43,368 bases of DNA from an uncultured Actinomycetes bacterium (GCA_903904665.1 CAIVDO010000131.1:1-43368), one strand, 5' to 3'; counted from the stretch's first letter, positions 33,233 through 42,976 are shown. Notes: generated by a model from the sequence alone, not told the origin. Program-made: numbers and translations.

Positions 33233-33793
33233 ATGTCAATTCAAGAGATTCGCTTATTCGGAGATCCGGTGTTGTTAACACCTGCATCTGCGGTTGTGGA
33301 CTTTGATAAAGAGTTGCGCAATTTAGTGAAAGATTTAACCGACACCATGCTAGAAGCACCGGGTGCTGGGTTGGCAGCTCCTCAGATAGGAGTGCCCTTA
33401 AGAGTCTTTACTTGGCATGTCGATGATGTATTAGGTCATCTCATTAACCCCGTTTTAACTTTAGGCGATGAAATACAAGATGGAGAAGAGGGATGCTTAT
33501 CTTTTCCTGAGATGCGTTATGAAACCAAACGCGCACTGCAAGTGCGTGCACGTGGCTTTAATATGTTTGGAGAGCCTGTAGTCATAGAAGGAACAGAGTT
33601 TCTTGCTCGAGCACTACAGCATGAAACTGACCACCTTGATGGCATCCTATTCATTGATCGTCTATCTCCCGAGGAACGCAAGTTGGCTATGAAAGAGATT
33701 CGTGAGTCAGATTGGTTTAATGCACAATCGCAGTTAGGTAAAAATCCCACTATCAAAACCTCGCCACACTCATTATTTGGAAGGAATACTTAA
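33233..33793 (+). CDS. def: Peptide deformylase
   Basis: APGAGLAAPQIGVPLRV; EEGCLSFPEM; HETDHLDGILFIDRL. Confidence 0.96.
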   Translation: MSIQEIRLFGDPVLLTPASAVVDFDKELRNLVKDLTDTMLEAPGAGLAAPQIGVPLRVFTWHVDDVLGHLINPVLTLGDEIQDGEEGCLSFPEMRYETKRALQVRARGFNMFGEPVVIEGTEFLARALQHETDHLDGILFIDRLSPEERKLAMKEIRESDWFNAQSQLGKNPTIKTSPHSLFGRNT

Positions 33794-34701
33794 TGCGCAT
33801 TGGAGTCGCCGCTACTCCTGATGTCGCACTACCAACGTTGGATTGGTTACTTGCTTCTAAACATGAATTACTGCGAGTTATTACCCAACCAGATCGTCCA
33901 TCTGGACGTGGACAGGCAATAAAGGCCTCGTTGGTGAGTCAGTGGGCCAATCAACATGGCGTTGAACTAGTAAAACCCCTAGCGATCGAGGAGTTAAATG
34001 GCGCGTTAGCGGATTTAGATTTACTCATCACAATCGGTTTTGGCCGTTTACTACCTGAGCAAACTTTCTCAATTCCAACTTTCGGTGCGATCAATCTACA
34101 TTTTTCACTTCTTCCACATTATCGCGGGGCAGCCCCCGTGCAAAGAGCGATCGAAGCTGGAGAAATACGTAGCGGTGTTACCGTCTTCAAATTAGATTCC
34201 GGCATGGATACTGGTCCGATCTATAGCTCTCACTCCGTTGATATTGATCAAAGCGATAGAAGTTTCGAGTTACTTCAACGGCTATCTCAAATCGGCGTGG
34301 TCGCGATCTGCCAGGCGTTAGATTCAATTGAGGCCGCAATTGCGCCAGTTGCACAAGCAGGCACATCGTCAAGGGCGATGAAGATAAGCAAGGAAGAAGC
34401 GCAGATAAATTGGAACTCACCTTCACATATTATCGTCAACAAAATCCGTGGCTTTTATCCTCAACCATGTGCATGGACAGTATTTAGAGGAGCGCCACTA
34501 AAGATTGCACAATCAAAAATATCGCAGGAAACATTAGCTTTAGCACCAGGTGAACTGCGAGTTTTTAACGCTAAAGTTTTGATCGGTACAAGTGATCTTC
34601 CACTAGATCTCGAACTAGTAATACCAGCGGGCAAAAGCGAGATGAATGCTGTGGATTGGTCACGCGGAGCACGTTTTGCAGACGGGGAACGCTGTGGTTG
34701 A
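33793..34701 (+). CDS. fmt: Methionyl-tRNA formyltransferase
   Basis: TQPDRPSGRGQAIKASLVSQWA; INLHFSLLPHYRGAAPVQRAIEAGE; GMDTGPIY; PQPCAWT. Confidence 0.95.
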   Translation: MRIGVAATPDVALPTLDWLLASKHELLRVITQPDRPSGRGQAIKASLVSQWANQHGVELVKPLAIEELNGALADLDLLITIGFGRLLPEQTFSIPTFGAINLHFSLLPHYRGAAPVQRAIEAGEIRSGVTVFKLDSGMDTGPIYSSHSVDIDQSDRSFELLQRLSQIGVVAICQALDSIEAAIAPVAQAGTSSRAMKISKEEAQINWNSPSHIIVNKIRGFYPQPCAWTVFRGAPLKIAQSKISQETLALAPGELRVFNAKVLIGTSDLPLDLELVIPAGKSEMNAVDWSRGARFADGERCG

Positions 34702-36043
34702 AGCGCGCCGCAACAGCTTCAAATCTCCAAAGCCTGATGCCCCACGGTTATTAGCCTTTGATTTAATAGCCGAAGTTAACCGCAATGATGGATATTCAAA
34801 TTTGCTTGTACCGGCAGCTCTTAATGCATCTTCATTGGAAGAGCGAGATCGCAATTTAGTGACAGAACTTGTATATGGAACTCTACGTATGCAAGGTAAG
34901 CATGACTGGGTCTTGGCTCAAATCTCAGATCGTCCGTGGATTGAAGTCGACCCGGGAATAGTTGACGTTGCCCGCTTAGGAGTCCATCAAATTCATGAAC
35001 TGCGTATTCCTGATCACGCCGCTGTATCTGCAACAGTGGAGGTTGCACGTAAGCGGCTGGGTGAGTCGAAAGCTAGTTTTGTAAATGCACTTTTGAGATC
35101 AGTAACGCGCAAGAGCTATGAGGATTGGTTTGCACCACTGAGTCAGATATCAGATAACGTCGAGAGATTATCCATTCAATATTCACATCCAGAGTGGATT
35201 ATCTCGGCTTACTTTGATCTACTCAAAGATTGGCAGATGGTTGAGGCCGAGCTAACGACAAACAATATTCCAGCTCTACCAACTCTTGTTGCCTGGCCCG
35301 GGTATTCAACACAGGCCGATCTTGTTGCGCTAGGAGCCCAACCAACGATTTATTCTGCGTTGGGTGGGCGACTGAAAGCAAATCCAGGAAACTTAGATCT
35401 TATTAAGCATCGTTTAGCTGGAGTTCAAGATGAGGGCTCGCAGTTAGTAGCTAGCGTCTTTGCATCAGCGGCGGCGGGTAGTTCATGGCTAGATTTGTGC
35501 GCAGGTCCTGGAGGCAAGGCTGCACTCTTATCAAGCATCGCTAAAGAGAGAGATATTGCATTTACAGCAAATGAGTTCTCAACCCCACGAGCAGATTTGG
35601 TAAAGAAAGTTGTACATGGTGCCAGGGTGTGGTGTGGCGATGGTCGTGAGGTTGCCTCACGTGGAGAGAGCTTTGATGCCGTTCTAGTTGATGCGCCATG
35701 CACAGGTCTTGGAGCGTTGCGCCGTCGCCCTGAAGTGAGGTGGAGACGCACTCTCTCCGACCTACGAGAACTAACGCTATTGCAGCGCGAACTCATTGAT
35801 GGTGCGGCATCGGTTATGAACTCTGGCGCTATTTTGGGTTATGCAACATGTTCTCCTCATCTAGCTGAAACAACGGTGCAGGTTCTCGATATTGTTAAAA
35901 AACACCCTGAGTTAGAGCAGATTGATGTTTCTGATTATCTGCCTTCACACTTGCACGATGCTGTGCGTTCGAAATCGATGTCGTTATGGACCCATAAACA
36001 TGGCACAGATGCGATGTTTTTAGCCCTATTTCGTAAAAAGTAG
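34694..36043 (+). CDS. rsmB: 16S rRNA (cytosine967-C5)-methyltransferase RsmB (start estimated)
   Basis: NusB-like N-domain; VQDEGSQLVASVFA; LDLCAGPGGKAALL; VDAPCTGLGALRRRPEVRWRR; LGYATCSPHLAET. GTG 34694 plausible; ORF extends to 34646 inside fmt. Confidence 0.92.
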   Translation: MVEARRNSFKSPKPDAPRLLAFDLIAEVNRNDGYSNLLVPAALNASSLEERDRNLVTELVYGTLRMQGKHDWVLAQISDRPWIEVDPGIVDVARLGVHQIHELRIPDHAAVSATVEVARKRLGESKASFVNALLRSVTRKSYEDWFAPLSQISDNVERLSIQYSHPEWIISAYFDLLKDWQMVEAELTTNNIPALPTLVAWPGYSTQADLVALGAQPTIYSALGGRLKANPGNLDLIKHRLAGVQDEGSQLVASVFASAAAGSSWLDLCAGPGGKAALLSSIAKERDIAFTANEFSTPRADLVKKVVHGARVWCGDGREVASRGESFDAVLVDAPCTGLGALRRRPEVRWRRTLSDLRELTLLQRELIDGAASVMNSGAILGYATCSPHLAETTVQVLDIVKKHPELEQIDVSDYLPSHLHDAVRSKSMSLWTHKHGTDAMFLALFRKK

Positions 36044-36067
36044 AGCGCCAGGAGTTAGGCTAAAGTT

Positions 36068-36733
36068 ATGAAGCGAGAGATACGGATTACACCCAGCATT
36101 TTAAATGCTGATTTAAATAACCTTGATACCGAAATCGCCAAGATAGCAAACGTGTCAGATTTAATTCATTTAGATGTAATGGACAATCTCTTTGTTCCAA
36201 ACTTCACCTTTGACTTTGAGAGCGCAACCTCCATTATCAAAAATTGCCCGATAGATGTAGATGCCCATCTAATGGTTGCAGAGGTAGATTCCATTGCTCC
36301 CATGTATGCCCAAGCTGGTTGTGCAAGTGTGACGATTCATGCAGAGGCTACGAAGGAGATTGCTAATACGTTGAGGTCTATACGCAACGAAGGTGCTCGT
36401 GCTGGTTTAGCGATTAAACCAAATACTGCAATCGAGGAGTACGAACAGTTCAGCGATCTCGTTGATATGTTTCTCATCATGACTGTTGAACCAGGCTTTG
36501 GTGGTCAAAAATTTATGGCGAACATGATGGATAAAGTCCGCACAACCCGGTCATTTATTGGTGATCGTCCTATCTGGCTACAGGTTGATGGCGGTATCTC
36601 ACTTGAAACAATAGAAATGGCGATGGAGGCCGGGGCCGATACCTTTGTTGCAGGAAGTGCCGTCTTTAAGGCACAAGATCCCGCCGCAATGGTTACTTCA
36701 TTGCGCCAACTGGCCATGGGTGTGGCAAACTAG
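36068..36733 (+). CDS. rpe: Ribulose-phosphate 3-epimerase
   Basis: ITPSILNADLNNLDTEI; LIHLDVMDNLFVPNFTF; DAHLMV; MTVEPGFGGQKFM; VDGGISLETI. Confidence 0.95.
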   Translation: MKREIRITPSILNADLNNLDTEIAKIANVSDLIHLDVMDNLFVPNFTFDFESATSIIKNCPIDVDAHLMVAEVDSIAPMYAQAGCASVTIHAEATKEIANTLRSIRNEGARAGLAIKPNTAIEEYEQFSDLVDMFLIMTVEPGFGGQKFMANMMDKVRTTRSFIGDRPIWLQVDGGISLETIEMAMEAGADTFVAGSAVFKAQDPAAMVTSLRQLAMGVAN

Positions 36734-36739
36734 CCTCAC

Positions 36740-36862
36740 GTTGTTCCGGGGGTCGGTGTAATTCCGAACCGGCGGTAAAGTCCGCGACCCGATCACATCC
36801 AGTGATCGGTTGATTTGGTGTAAATCCAAAACCGACAGTTAAAGTCTGGATAAAGGGACAGG
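36740..36862 (+). promoter_or_regulatory. FMN riboswitch (RFN element)
   Basis: GGGG-tc-GGTGTAATTCCGAACCGGCGGTAAAGTCCGCGACCC...GATTTGGTGTAAATCCAAAACCGACAGTTAAAGTCTGGAT; closing P1 TGTTCC (36742-36747) / GGGACA (36855-36860). Confidence 0.95.
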
Positions 36863-36901
36863 GGTTTCGGTGTGCATTGTGCATGCCGTTATTCCTCGTT
36901 G

Positions 36902-36927
36902 CTTCCTGGAGCTTTTCTACTAGGAAG
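36902..36927 (+). promoter_or_regulatory. Candidate SD-sequestering hairpin downstream of the FMN aptamer
   Basis: CTTCCT (36902-36907) pairs perfectly with AGGAAG (36922-36927), covering the SD (GGAAGGA) of the GTG start at 36936. Confidence 0.55.
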
Positions 36928-36935
36928 GATCAACA

Positions 36936-37613
36936 GTGTCAGTTATTACATGGTTTTTTGAAAGTAGCCTTCATTTTGGCAGTAAATCAATTGCTGTACG
37001 CGAAATCATCGGCGGAGTTCTAGGTCTCACTAGCGCTATTTTGGGCATGAGACGCAAAGTTCTAGCATGGCCGATAGGAATCTTGGGCGATGCCTTACTT
37101 TTCACAGTTTTCCTCGGAGCAGTCTTTGCTTACGCAGATCAGCCCTCAGGTAATTTCTATGGCCAGGCCAGTCGCAACTTACTACTCATCATTGTCAGTG
37201 TGTATGGATGGATACGTTGGACAAACCACTCTCGCGCCAATGGATTAGAGCAACCAGCTGTAAATCCACGATGGACAACAATGAAAGAAAAACAAGTTCT
37301 AGTACCGATTATCGTTCTCTTCTTCTTCCTCTCTATGCAGATATTTAAAGGATTAGGGGAGTCAGGTAGCTGGTTGTTGGTAGATACATGGATATTTACT
37401 GGCACAGCCCTTGCCACCTATGGCATGAGCCGAGGCTACGTTGAGTTCTGGTTGGTGTGGATCGCTGTTGACTTAGTGGGAGTTCCCTTTGCATTCAAAA
37501 ATGGCTACTACCCAACGGGTACGCTCTATGCAATCTATCTACCCTTTGTTATTTGGGGATTTATCTCTTGGCTTCGTATTTCTAAGCAAGAGAAATTGGC
37601 AACATCGAAGTAA
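36936..37613 (+). CDS. ribM: PnuC-family riboflavin transporter (PnuX/RibM type), GTG start
   Basis: VREIIGGVLGLTSAILGMRRKVLAWPIGILGDALLFTVFLGAVF...FYGQASRNLLLIIVSVYGWIRW; FMN riboswitch directly upstream. Confidence 0.88.
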   Translation: MSVITWFFESSLHFGSKSIAVREIIGGVLGLTSAILGMRRKVLAWPIGILGDALLFTVFLGAVFAYADQPSGNFYGQASRNLLLIIVSVYGWIRWTNHSRANGLEQPAVNPRWTTMKEKQVLVPIIVLFFFLSMQIFKGLGESGSWLLVDTWIFTGTALATYGMSRGYVEFWLVWIAVDLVGVPFAFKNGYYPTGTLYAIYLPFVIWGFISWLRISKQEKLATSK

Positions 37614-37635
37614 CTGGGTCTAGTAAAGTTAAGGT

Positions 37636-37899
37636 ATGAAAACCTTTGAATCCCTCTGGGCCGAGTTAAGCGATAAGGCTGTGCAGCGACCGCAGGGTTC
37701 TGGAACTGTGGCTGCCCTAGATTCTGGCGTACATTCCATAGGTAAGAAGATCTTGGAAGAGGCCGGCGAAGTCTGGCTAGCTGCTGAACACGAGAGTGAT
37801 CAAGCCTTAGCGCAAGAAATTAGTCAACTGCTGTATCACGTCCAGACATTGATGTTAGTACGTGGACTTTCTCTTGATGATGTTTATACCTACCTGTAA
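37636..37899 (+). CDS. hisE: Phosphoribosyl-ATP pyrophosphatase
   Basis: [50 protein letters not shown]; followed by hisG. Confidence 0.93.
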   Translation: MKTFESLWAELSDKAVQRPQGSGTVAALDSGVHSIGKKILEEAGEVWLAAEHESDQALAQEISQLLYHVQTLMLVRGLSLDDVYTYL

Positions 37900-37916
37900 A
37901 TGAATCGAGTTTGATC

Positions 37917-38762
37917 ATGTTGCGAATTGCAGTCCCCAATAAAGGCTCATTAGCCGAAGAGTCTATAGAAGTATTAAAAGAGGCAGGGTATCGTCAACGC
38001 AGCGATAGTCGCGATCTAGTACTCATTGATAATGACAATAGCGTCGAGTTCTATTATCTTCGCCCTCGTGATATCGCAATCTATGTAGGTTCTGGAGAGT
38101 TAGAAGCAGGGATTACAGGTCGTGATTTACTCATTGATTCCGGCGCCAGTGCTGATGAACTTCTCTCGCTCAGTTATGGTGGTTCAACTTTTAGATTTGC
38201 AGCACCTGCCGATCGCGACTGGAATATTGCAGATATTGCAGGAAAACGAGTTGCCACCGCCTACCCAGGGTTAGTGAGCGCGCATTTATCGCATTTGGGA
38301 GTAAAGGCTGATGTTGTGCGACTCGATGGCGCAGTAGAGAGCAGCGTTAGGTTAGGCGTTGCCGATTTAATAGCCGACGTAGTCAGTACAGGAAATACTT
38401 TGCGCCAAGCGGGGCTCAAAATATTTGGTGATCCAATCCTGACAAGTGAGGCGGTTGTGATTGCACGTAAGGCAGTAGCGATCCCACCAGAGTTAGAGAT
38501 TTTGATTCGACGTTTACAAGGTGTTGTAACAGCTCGCAAATATGTTTTGCTTGACTACGATATTCCTAAAGCACATGTTGATGTTGCTTGCGCTATAACG
38601 CCGGGTCTTGAATCGCCAACTATTTCGCCATTACAGAAGAGTGATTGGGTAGCAGTGCGCGCAATGGTTCCAAGGAAAGATACTAATCGAGTGATGGATG
38701 AACTCTGGGCCATCGGAGCGCGCGGAATTTTAGTTACTGATATCCACGCCTGCCGGCTTTAA
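37917..38762 (+). CDS. hisG: ATP phosphoribosyltransferase (long form, C-terminal regulatory domain)
   Basis: [42 protein letters not shown]-type motif ([20 protein letters not shown]); C-terminal [21 protein letters not shown]. Start TTG 37911 or ATG 37917. Confidence 0.94.
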   Translation: MLRIAVPNKGSLAEESIEVLKEAGYRQRSDSRDLVLIDNDNSVEFYYLRPRDIAIYVGSGELEAGITGRDLLIDSGASADELLSLSYGGSTFRFAAPADRDWNIADIAGKRVATAYPGLVSAHLSHLGVKADVVRLDGAVESSVRLGVADLIADVVSTGNTLRQAGLKIFGDPILTSEAVVIARKAVAIPPELEILIRRLQGVVTARKYVLLDYDIPKAHVDVACAITPGLESPTISPLQKSDWVAVRAMVPRKDTNRVMDELWAIGARGILVTDIHACRL

Positions 38763-39958
38763 TTCAAACTTTGTTCAATATCCTCACCAGAAATTCCGAG
38801 AAGATAAAGAACTGAGTCGAGATAAGGGGCTGTGAGCGAACTATCGGCCGCGGCTTTAACTGCTGGTTTAGCATTAAATGCAATACCCAAACCAGCTGCT
38901 GCGATCATATCTAGATCATTTGCACCATCACCGATAGCAATAGTTTGCTCCATTGCGATGGACTCGGTTGCAGCAAACTCTCTCAGAGCCTGTGCTTTTG
39001 CCGCTCTGTCGATAATCGGACCCACTACCTCACCTGTTAACAGGCCCGATTCAATTCCTAAAGTGTTGGCTTTGAAATACTTAATTCCAAGCTCTTGCAG
39101 TAAGGGCGCGATAACATCTATAAATCCACCAGAAACAACAGAGACCGTGTGTCCAAGTGTATGAAGAGTGCTCACCAATGTACGTGCACCTGGTGTTAAT
39201 AGAATTTCACCCTGCACTTCTGCTATTGCAGAGACGGGAAGACCTTTAAGTAATGCAACTCTTGCTTTAAGAGATTGCGCGAAATCTAACTCGCCAGCCA
39301 TGGCTTTTTGCGTAATTGCAATAACTTCATCGGCAACACCGGCTCTTTTGGCAAGAAGTTCGATAACTTCCTGTTGGATTAAGGTCGAATCAACATCTAG
39401 CTGGATCAATTTGCGGGCATGTCTTTGTAGACCACCAGGTTGCACGGCGATATCTACATTATTGTGCGCAGCTATGGGGGAGAGAGTCTGACTGATTGTG
39501 TGTGGGCTTGCTCCAGAAACTACGAACTCGATAGCAGTGACGGGCGATGAAGCTATTCTGGTAACCCGTTCGATATTGGCACCTAGTTCGGTAACTGCGC
39601 CAGATAGCTGGGCAATAGCAGATGGATTTATTGTGCGCGACAAAATAACGATATGCACTAAACCTGTTTTAATGGAAATTGTGGAGCTCTGAGTGAATGA
39701 AAATAGCGTTGCAATATCAACATCTAAAGCTGCCCCACACGCCTCTAGATCTAATGCAATCGCCTCTTCATGGGCAGGGTTGAGGCTAATTAAGACAGTC
39801 AGGATCAATCGATCTTTGATGACAACTTGTTCGATATCTAGAATGCTGATGGAAAATGGGGAGAGGACCTCAAAGAGAGATTGCGTGATGCCTGGCTTAT
39901 CGACACCGCTGAGCAGGATTAGGCCGGTGAATTGCTCGATATCTGCGTTATTACTCAT
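38759..39958 (-). CDS. serB: Phosphoserine phosphatase with N-terminal ACT domains
   Basis: [58 protein letters not shown]. Confidence 0.94.
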   Translation of the reverse strand: MSNNADIEQFTGLILLSGVDKPGITQSLFEVLSPFSISILDIEQVVIKDRLILTVLISLNPAHEEAIALDLEACGAALDVDIATLFSFTQSSTISIKTGLVHIVILSRTINPSAIAQLSGAVTELGANIERVTRIASSPVTAIEFVVSGASPHTISQTLSPIAAHNNVDIAVQPGGLQRHARKLIQLDVDSTLIQQEVIELLAKRAGVADEVIAITQKAMAGELDFAQSLKARVALLKGLPVSAIAEVQGEILLTPGARTLVSTLHTLGHTVSVVSGGFIDVIAPLLQELGIKYFKANTLGIESGLLTGEVVGPIIDRAAKAQALREFAATESIAMEQTIAIGDGANDLDMIAAAGLGIAFNAKPAVKAAADSSLTAPYLDSVLYLLGISGEDIEQSLN

Positions 39959-40045
39959 GATGGCGCCAAGATTATCTTAAAATCACATGGCCTAAATGCC
40001 ATTAATAGCGCATTCAAGGCGCACTAACCACTATCTTTTTGCTCT

Positions 40046-40837
40046 ATGGCAACTTCACCTGTTCTCGAGCTTACTGATATTCGCGTGCATCGTGGTGAAA
40101 AGATCATTCTCGGTCCGATCAATTTTCAAATATTACCGGGGGAGCGCTGGGTAATCCTTGGTCCTAACGGCGCCGGCAAATCGACACTTTTGCAAATTTT
40201 GGCAACAAAGATATTTCCAACTCACGGCACGGTCTGCGTACTAGGTAAAGAAATGGGTCGGGTAGATTTATTTGAACTCAGAACTCGAATAGGGATATGT
40301 GGTGCCCCCATTGCAGATGATATTCCAGTCGATGAGAAAGTTAAGGATGTAGTTTTGACCGCTGCATATGCGATTTTGGGAAGATGGAACGAGGATTATG
40401 ATCTTTGGGATGAATCCCGAGCCATTGCTCTTCTTACAACCTTTGGAGTCCGCGAATTAGGAGAGCGCCTTTATGGCTCCTTAAGTGAAGGCGAGAAGAA
40501 AAGAACACAGATTGCTCGCGCTCTCATGGCAGATCCTGAACTATTACTACTCGATGAACCTGCTGGGGGTTTAGATGTAGGTGGTCGCGAAGATCTCTTG
40601 CGACGCTTTGCCAATTTTGCCTCTGATCCAAGCGCACCTGCAACTATTTTAGTTACCCATCACATTGAAGAAATTCCATTAGGAACAACACATGCGCTAC
40701 TGCTCAAAGAGGGCAAGATAGCTGTCTCGGGTCCGATCAATGAAGTTGTTACATCTGAACATATCTCCGCGATTTTCAATGAGAAGATAACTGTTACGCA
40801 AGATGCTGGACGCTTCTTCGCCCGCTCTTACCAATAA
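40046..40837 (+). CDS. Stand-alone ABC transporter ATP-binding protein
   Basis: Walker A LGPNGAGKSTLL, signature LSEGEKKRTQIARALM, Walker B LLLLDEPAGGLD, H-loop VTHH; no adjacent permease. Confidence 0.9.
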   Translation: MATSPVLELTDIRVHRGEKIILGPINFQILPGERWVILGPNGAGKSTLLQILATKIFPTHGTVCVLGKEMGRVDLFELRTRIGICGAPIADDIPVDEKVKDVVLTAAYAILGRWNEDYDLWDESRAIALLTTFGVRELGERLYGSLSEGEKKRTQIARALMADPELLLLDEPAGGLDVGGREDLLRRFANFASDPSAPATILVTHHIEEIPLGTTHALLLKEGKIAVSGPINEVVTSEHISAIFNEKITVTQDAGRFFARSYQ

Positions 40838-40841
40838 AAAC

Positions 40842-41480
40842 ATGGGACTTTTCGACCAGTTGCATCGAGATTGGCAAGAACTTCTTTTCGATCAAAGAGA
40901 TTTACTGAGTTGCATCGAGAGCAAGATTGATCCCAACAACATTGCTCCTGCTTATGAGAATATTTTAGCTGCTTACAAACTCGCACCCTCTAAGATCACA
41001 GTAGTTATCATCGGACAAGATCCATATCCCACCCCTGGGTATGCTCATGGCTTAGCTTTTTCTGTGGACAAAAAGATAGAACCACTTCCAGCTTCGCTAC
41101 GAAATATTCTCAAGGAAGTTGCAAGTGATTGTGGCAGTGAGCTGGCAACTGATGGAGATCTTCACCGATGGGCAGATCAAGGTGTTTTTCTACTCAATAG
41201 AGTTCTGACAACAACCCCTGGAACCTCTTTGGCCCACGAAAAGATTGGCTGGCAGAGTTTTACCCAACGCAGTGCGCAAATCCTCGGCGCCCTTGGAAGC
41301 GTTGGAATTTTTTGGGGCAAAAAGGCCGATGAGTTATCTCAATACTTTGCACCGGCGTTAACTATTAGATCTGTCCACCCAAGTCCATTATCTGTATATC
41401 GAGGCTTCTATGGCTCCCAACCATTTTCCACAGCAAATGAACTTCTCAAACAAGCAGGCAAAGAGCCAATCTCTTGGTGA
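40842..41480 (+). CDS. ung: Uracil-DNA glycosylase family 1
   Basis: VVIIGQDPYPTPGYAHGLAFSV; GVFLLNRVLTT; HPSPLSVYRGF. ATG 40842 preferred to ORF start 40803. Confidence 0.94.
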   Translation: MGLFDQLHRDWQELLFDQRDLLSCIESKIDPNNIAPAYENILAAYKLAPSKITVVIIGQDPYPTPGYAHGLAFSVDKKIEPLPASLRNILKEVASDCGSELATDGDLHRWADQGVFLLNRVLTTTPGTSLAHEKIGWQSFTQRSAQILGALGSVGIFWGKKADELSQYFAPALTIRSVHPSPLSVYRGFYGSQPFSTANELLKQAGKEPISW

Positions 41481-41482
41481 AA

Positions 41483-41520
41483 AGTTAAAGCCCCGCAGAT
41501 ATTTCTGCGGGGCTTTAACT
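41483..41520. terminator. Bidirectional intrinsic terminator between ung and the NCS2 permease
   Basis: Perfect 17-bp inverted repeat AGTTAAAGCCCCGCAGA-TATT-TCTGCGGGGCTTTAACT in the gap between convergent genes. Confidence 0.9.
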
Positions 41521-41536
41521 CACTGACTCTAAATAC

Positions 41537-42976
41537 TTAGCCGATCCATGCTGTAATTGGCGAAGTCATGAAATAGATCACGAACAAAGCTGCAACGAGC
41601 CATAGCAATGGGTGAACGTCCTTGCGACGGCCCTGTACGGCGCGAATAAGTACGTGAGAAACAAATCCGGCACCGATACCAACAGAGATGCTGTAAGTAA
41701 ATGGCATCAAGATAATTGTTAGGAAGGCAGGAATAGCAATTCCCAAATCTGCCCAGTCAATATCTTTTACCTGTGTCATCATCAAGAAACCGACGATAAC
41801 TAAGGCAGGTGTTGCTGCCTCATAAGGGATAATTGCAACGAGAGGTGAAAGGAAAGTTGCTAGTAAGAAGCAGACACCAGTTACTACTGATGCAAGACCT
41901 GTACGAGCACCTTCACCGACACCAGAAGCTGATTCGATGTATGAAGTATTAGATGAAATACCTGCAGCACCACCGGCAGCGGCAGCAATAGAGTCAACGA
42001 GCAAAATGCGATCGTTATTTGGGACGTTTCCATCCTTGTCGATCAAACCAGCTTCGTGACCAATTGCAGTAACTGTTCCAACAGTGTCAAAGAAATCTGA
42101 AAGAAGCAGTGTAAAGACTAGGAGAACAGCTGATACGAATGAAATCTTGCTAAATGAACCTAGGAGATTGAAATGACCTAGAAGTGAGAAATCTGGAGTA
42201 GATGCGATTGAATCTGGAAGCTTTGGAATATTTAATCCCCAGCCCTTTGGATTGCTCTCTGTTGGTGAAATAAAGCTAGGACCGATCTTAAATGCGCTCT
42301 CAAGGATCACAGCAAGAACAGTAGCTCCGACGATTCCGATAAGAAGAGCGCCCTTAGTCTTGCGCACCATTAATGTGACAATGAGAAGTAGACCAAAGAT
42401 AAAGACAACGATTGGCCATCCAACTAGATTTCCACCATCGCCTAGTTGTACTGGAACTGGACCAGTTCCAGTGCGGCGCACGAAACCAGAGTCAACAAGA
42501 CCGATTAAGGCAATGAAGAGACCAATACCAACAGAGATTGCATATTTGAGTTGCTGTGGAACTGCCTTAAACACTGCAGTTCTAAATCCAGTCAAAACCA
42601 AAACGGTGATGATTAGACCTTCAAGAACAACTAGACCCATTGCATCGGCCCATGTCATCTTTGATGCGATGCCATAAGCAACAAATGTGTTAAGTCCAAG
42701 GCCGGTAGCGATAGCTAATGGGAAGTTACCAACAACGCCCATGAGAATCGTCAAAATTCCTGCAACCAAAGCAGTTGCTGCAGCAATGAGTGGAAGATTC
42801 TGCCCAAAAGCGGTGAAGCCACCGAGGAACTTCTTGTCGGCATCTACTGCGCCACCAATAATGAGTGGGTTAAGTGCGATGATGTAAGCCATTGTGAAGA
42901 ATGTGACGAAACCGCCACGAACTTCACGTCCGACTGTGGAGCCACGTTCTGAGATCTTAAAAAACGAATCCAGCAT
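41537..42976 (-). CDS. NCS2-family purine permease (AzgA-like adenine/guanine/hypoxanthine permease)
   Basis: GFVTFFTMAYIIALNPLI; ATGLGLNTFVAYG; LLVFTLLLSDFFDTVGTVTAIG; NTSYIESASGVGEGARTGLASVVTG. Confidence 0.92.
   Translation of the reverse strand: MLDSFFKISERGSTVGREVRGGFVTFFTMAYIIALNPLIIGGAVDADKKFLGGFTAFGQNLPLIAAATALVAGILTILMGVVGNFPLAIATGLGLNTFVAYGIASKMTWADAMGLVVLEGLIITVLVLTGFRTAVFKAVPQQLKYAISVGIGLFIALIGLVDSGFVRRTGTGPVPVQLGDGGNLVGWPIVVFIFGLLLIVTLMVRKTKGALLIGIVGATVLAVILESAFKIGPSFISPTESNPKGWGLNIPKLPDSIASTPDFSLLGHFNLLGSFSKISFVSAVLLVFTLLLSDFFDTVGTVTAIGHEAGLIDKDGNVPNNDRILLVDSIAAAAGGAAGISSNTSYIESASGVGEGARTGLASVVTGVCFLLATFLSPLVAIIPYEAATPALVIVGFLMMTQVKDIDWADLGIAIPAFLTIILMPFTYSISVGIGAGFVSHVLIRAVQGRRKDVHPLLWLVAALFVIYFMTSPITAWIG

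Noticed and set aside
42252-42677. 141-aa + strand ORF opposite the NCS2 permease
   Set aside because: Antisense to a well-conserved permease, Thr/Pro/Arg-rich translation; shadow ORF.
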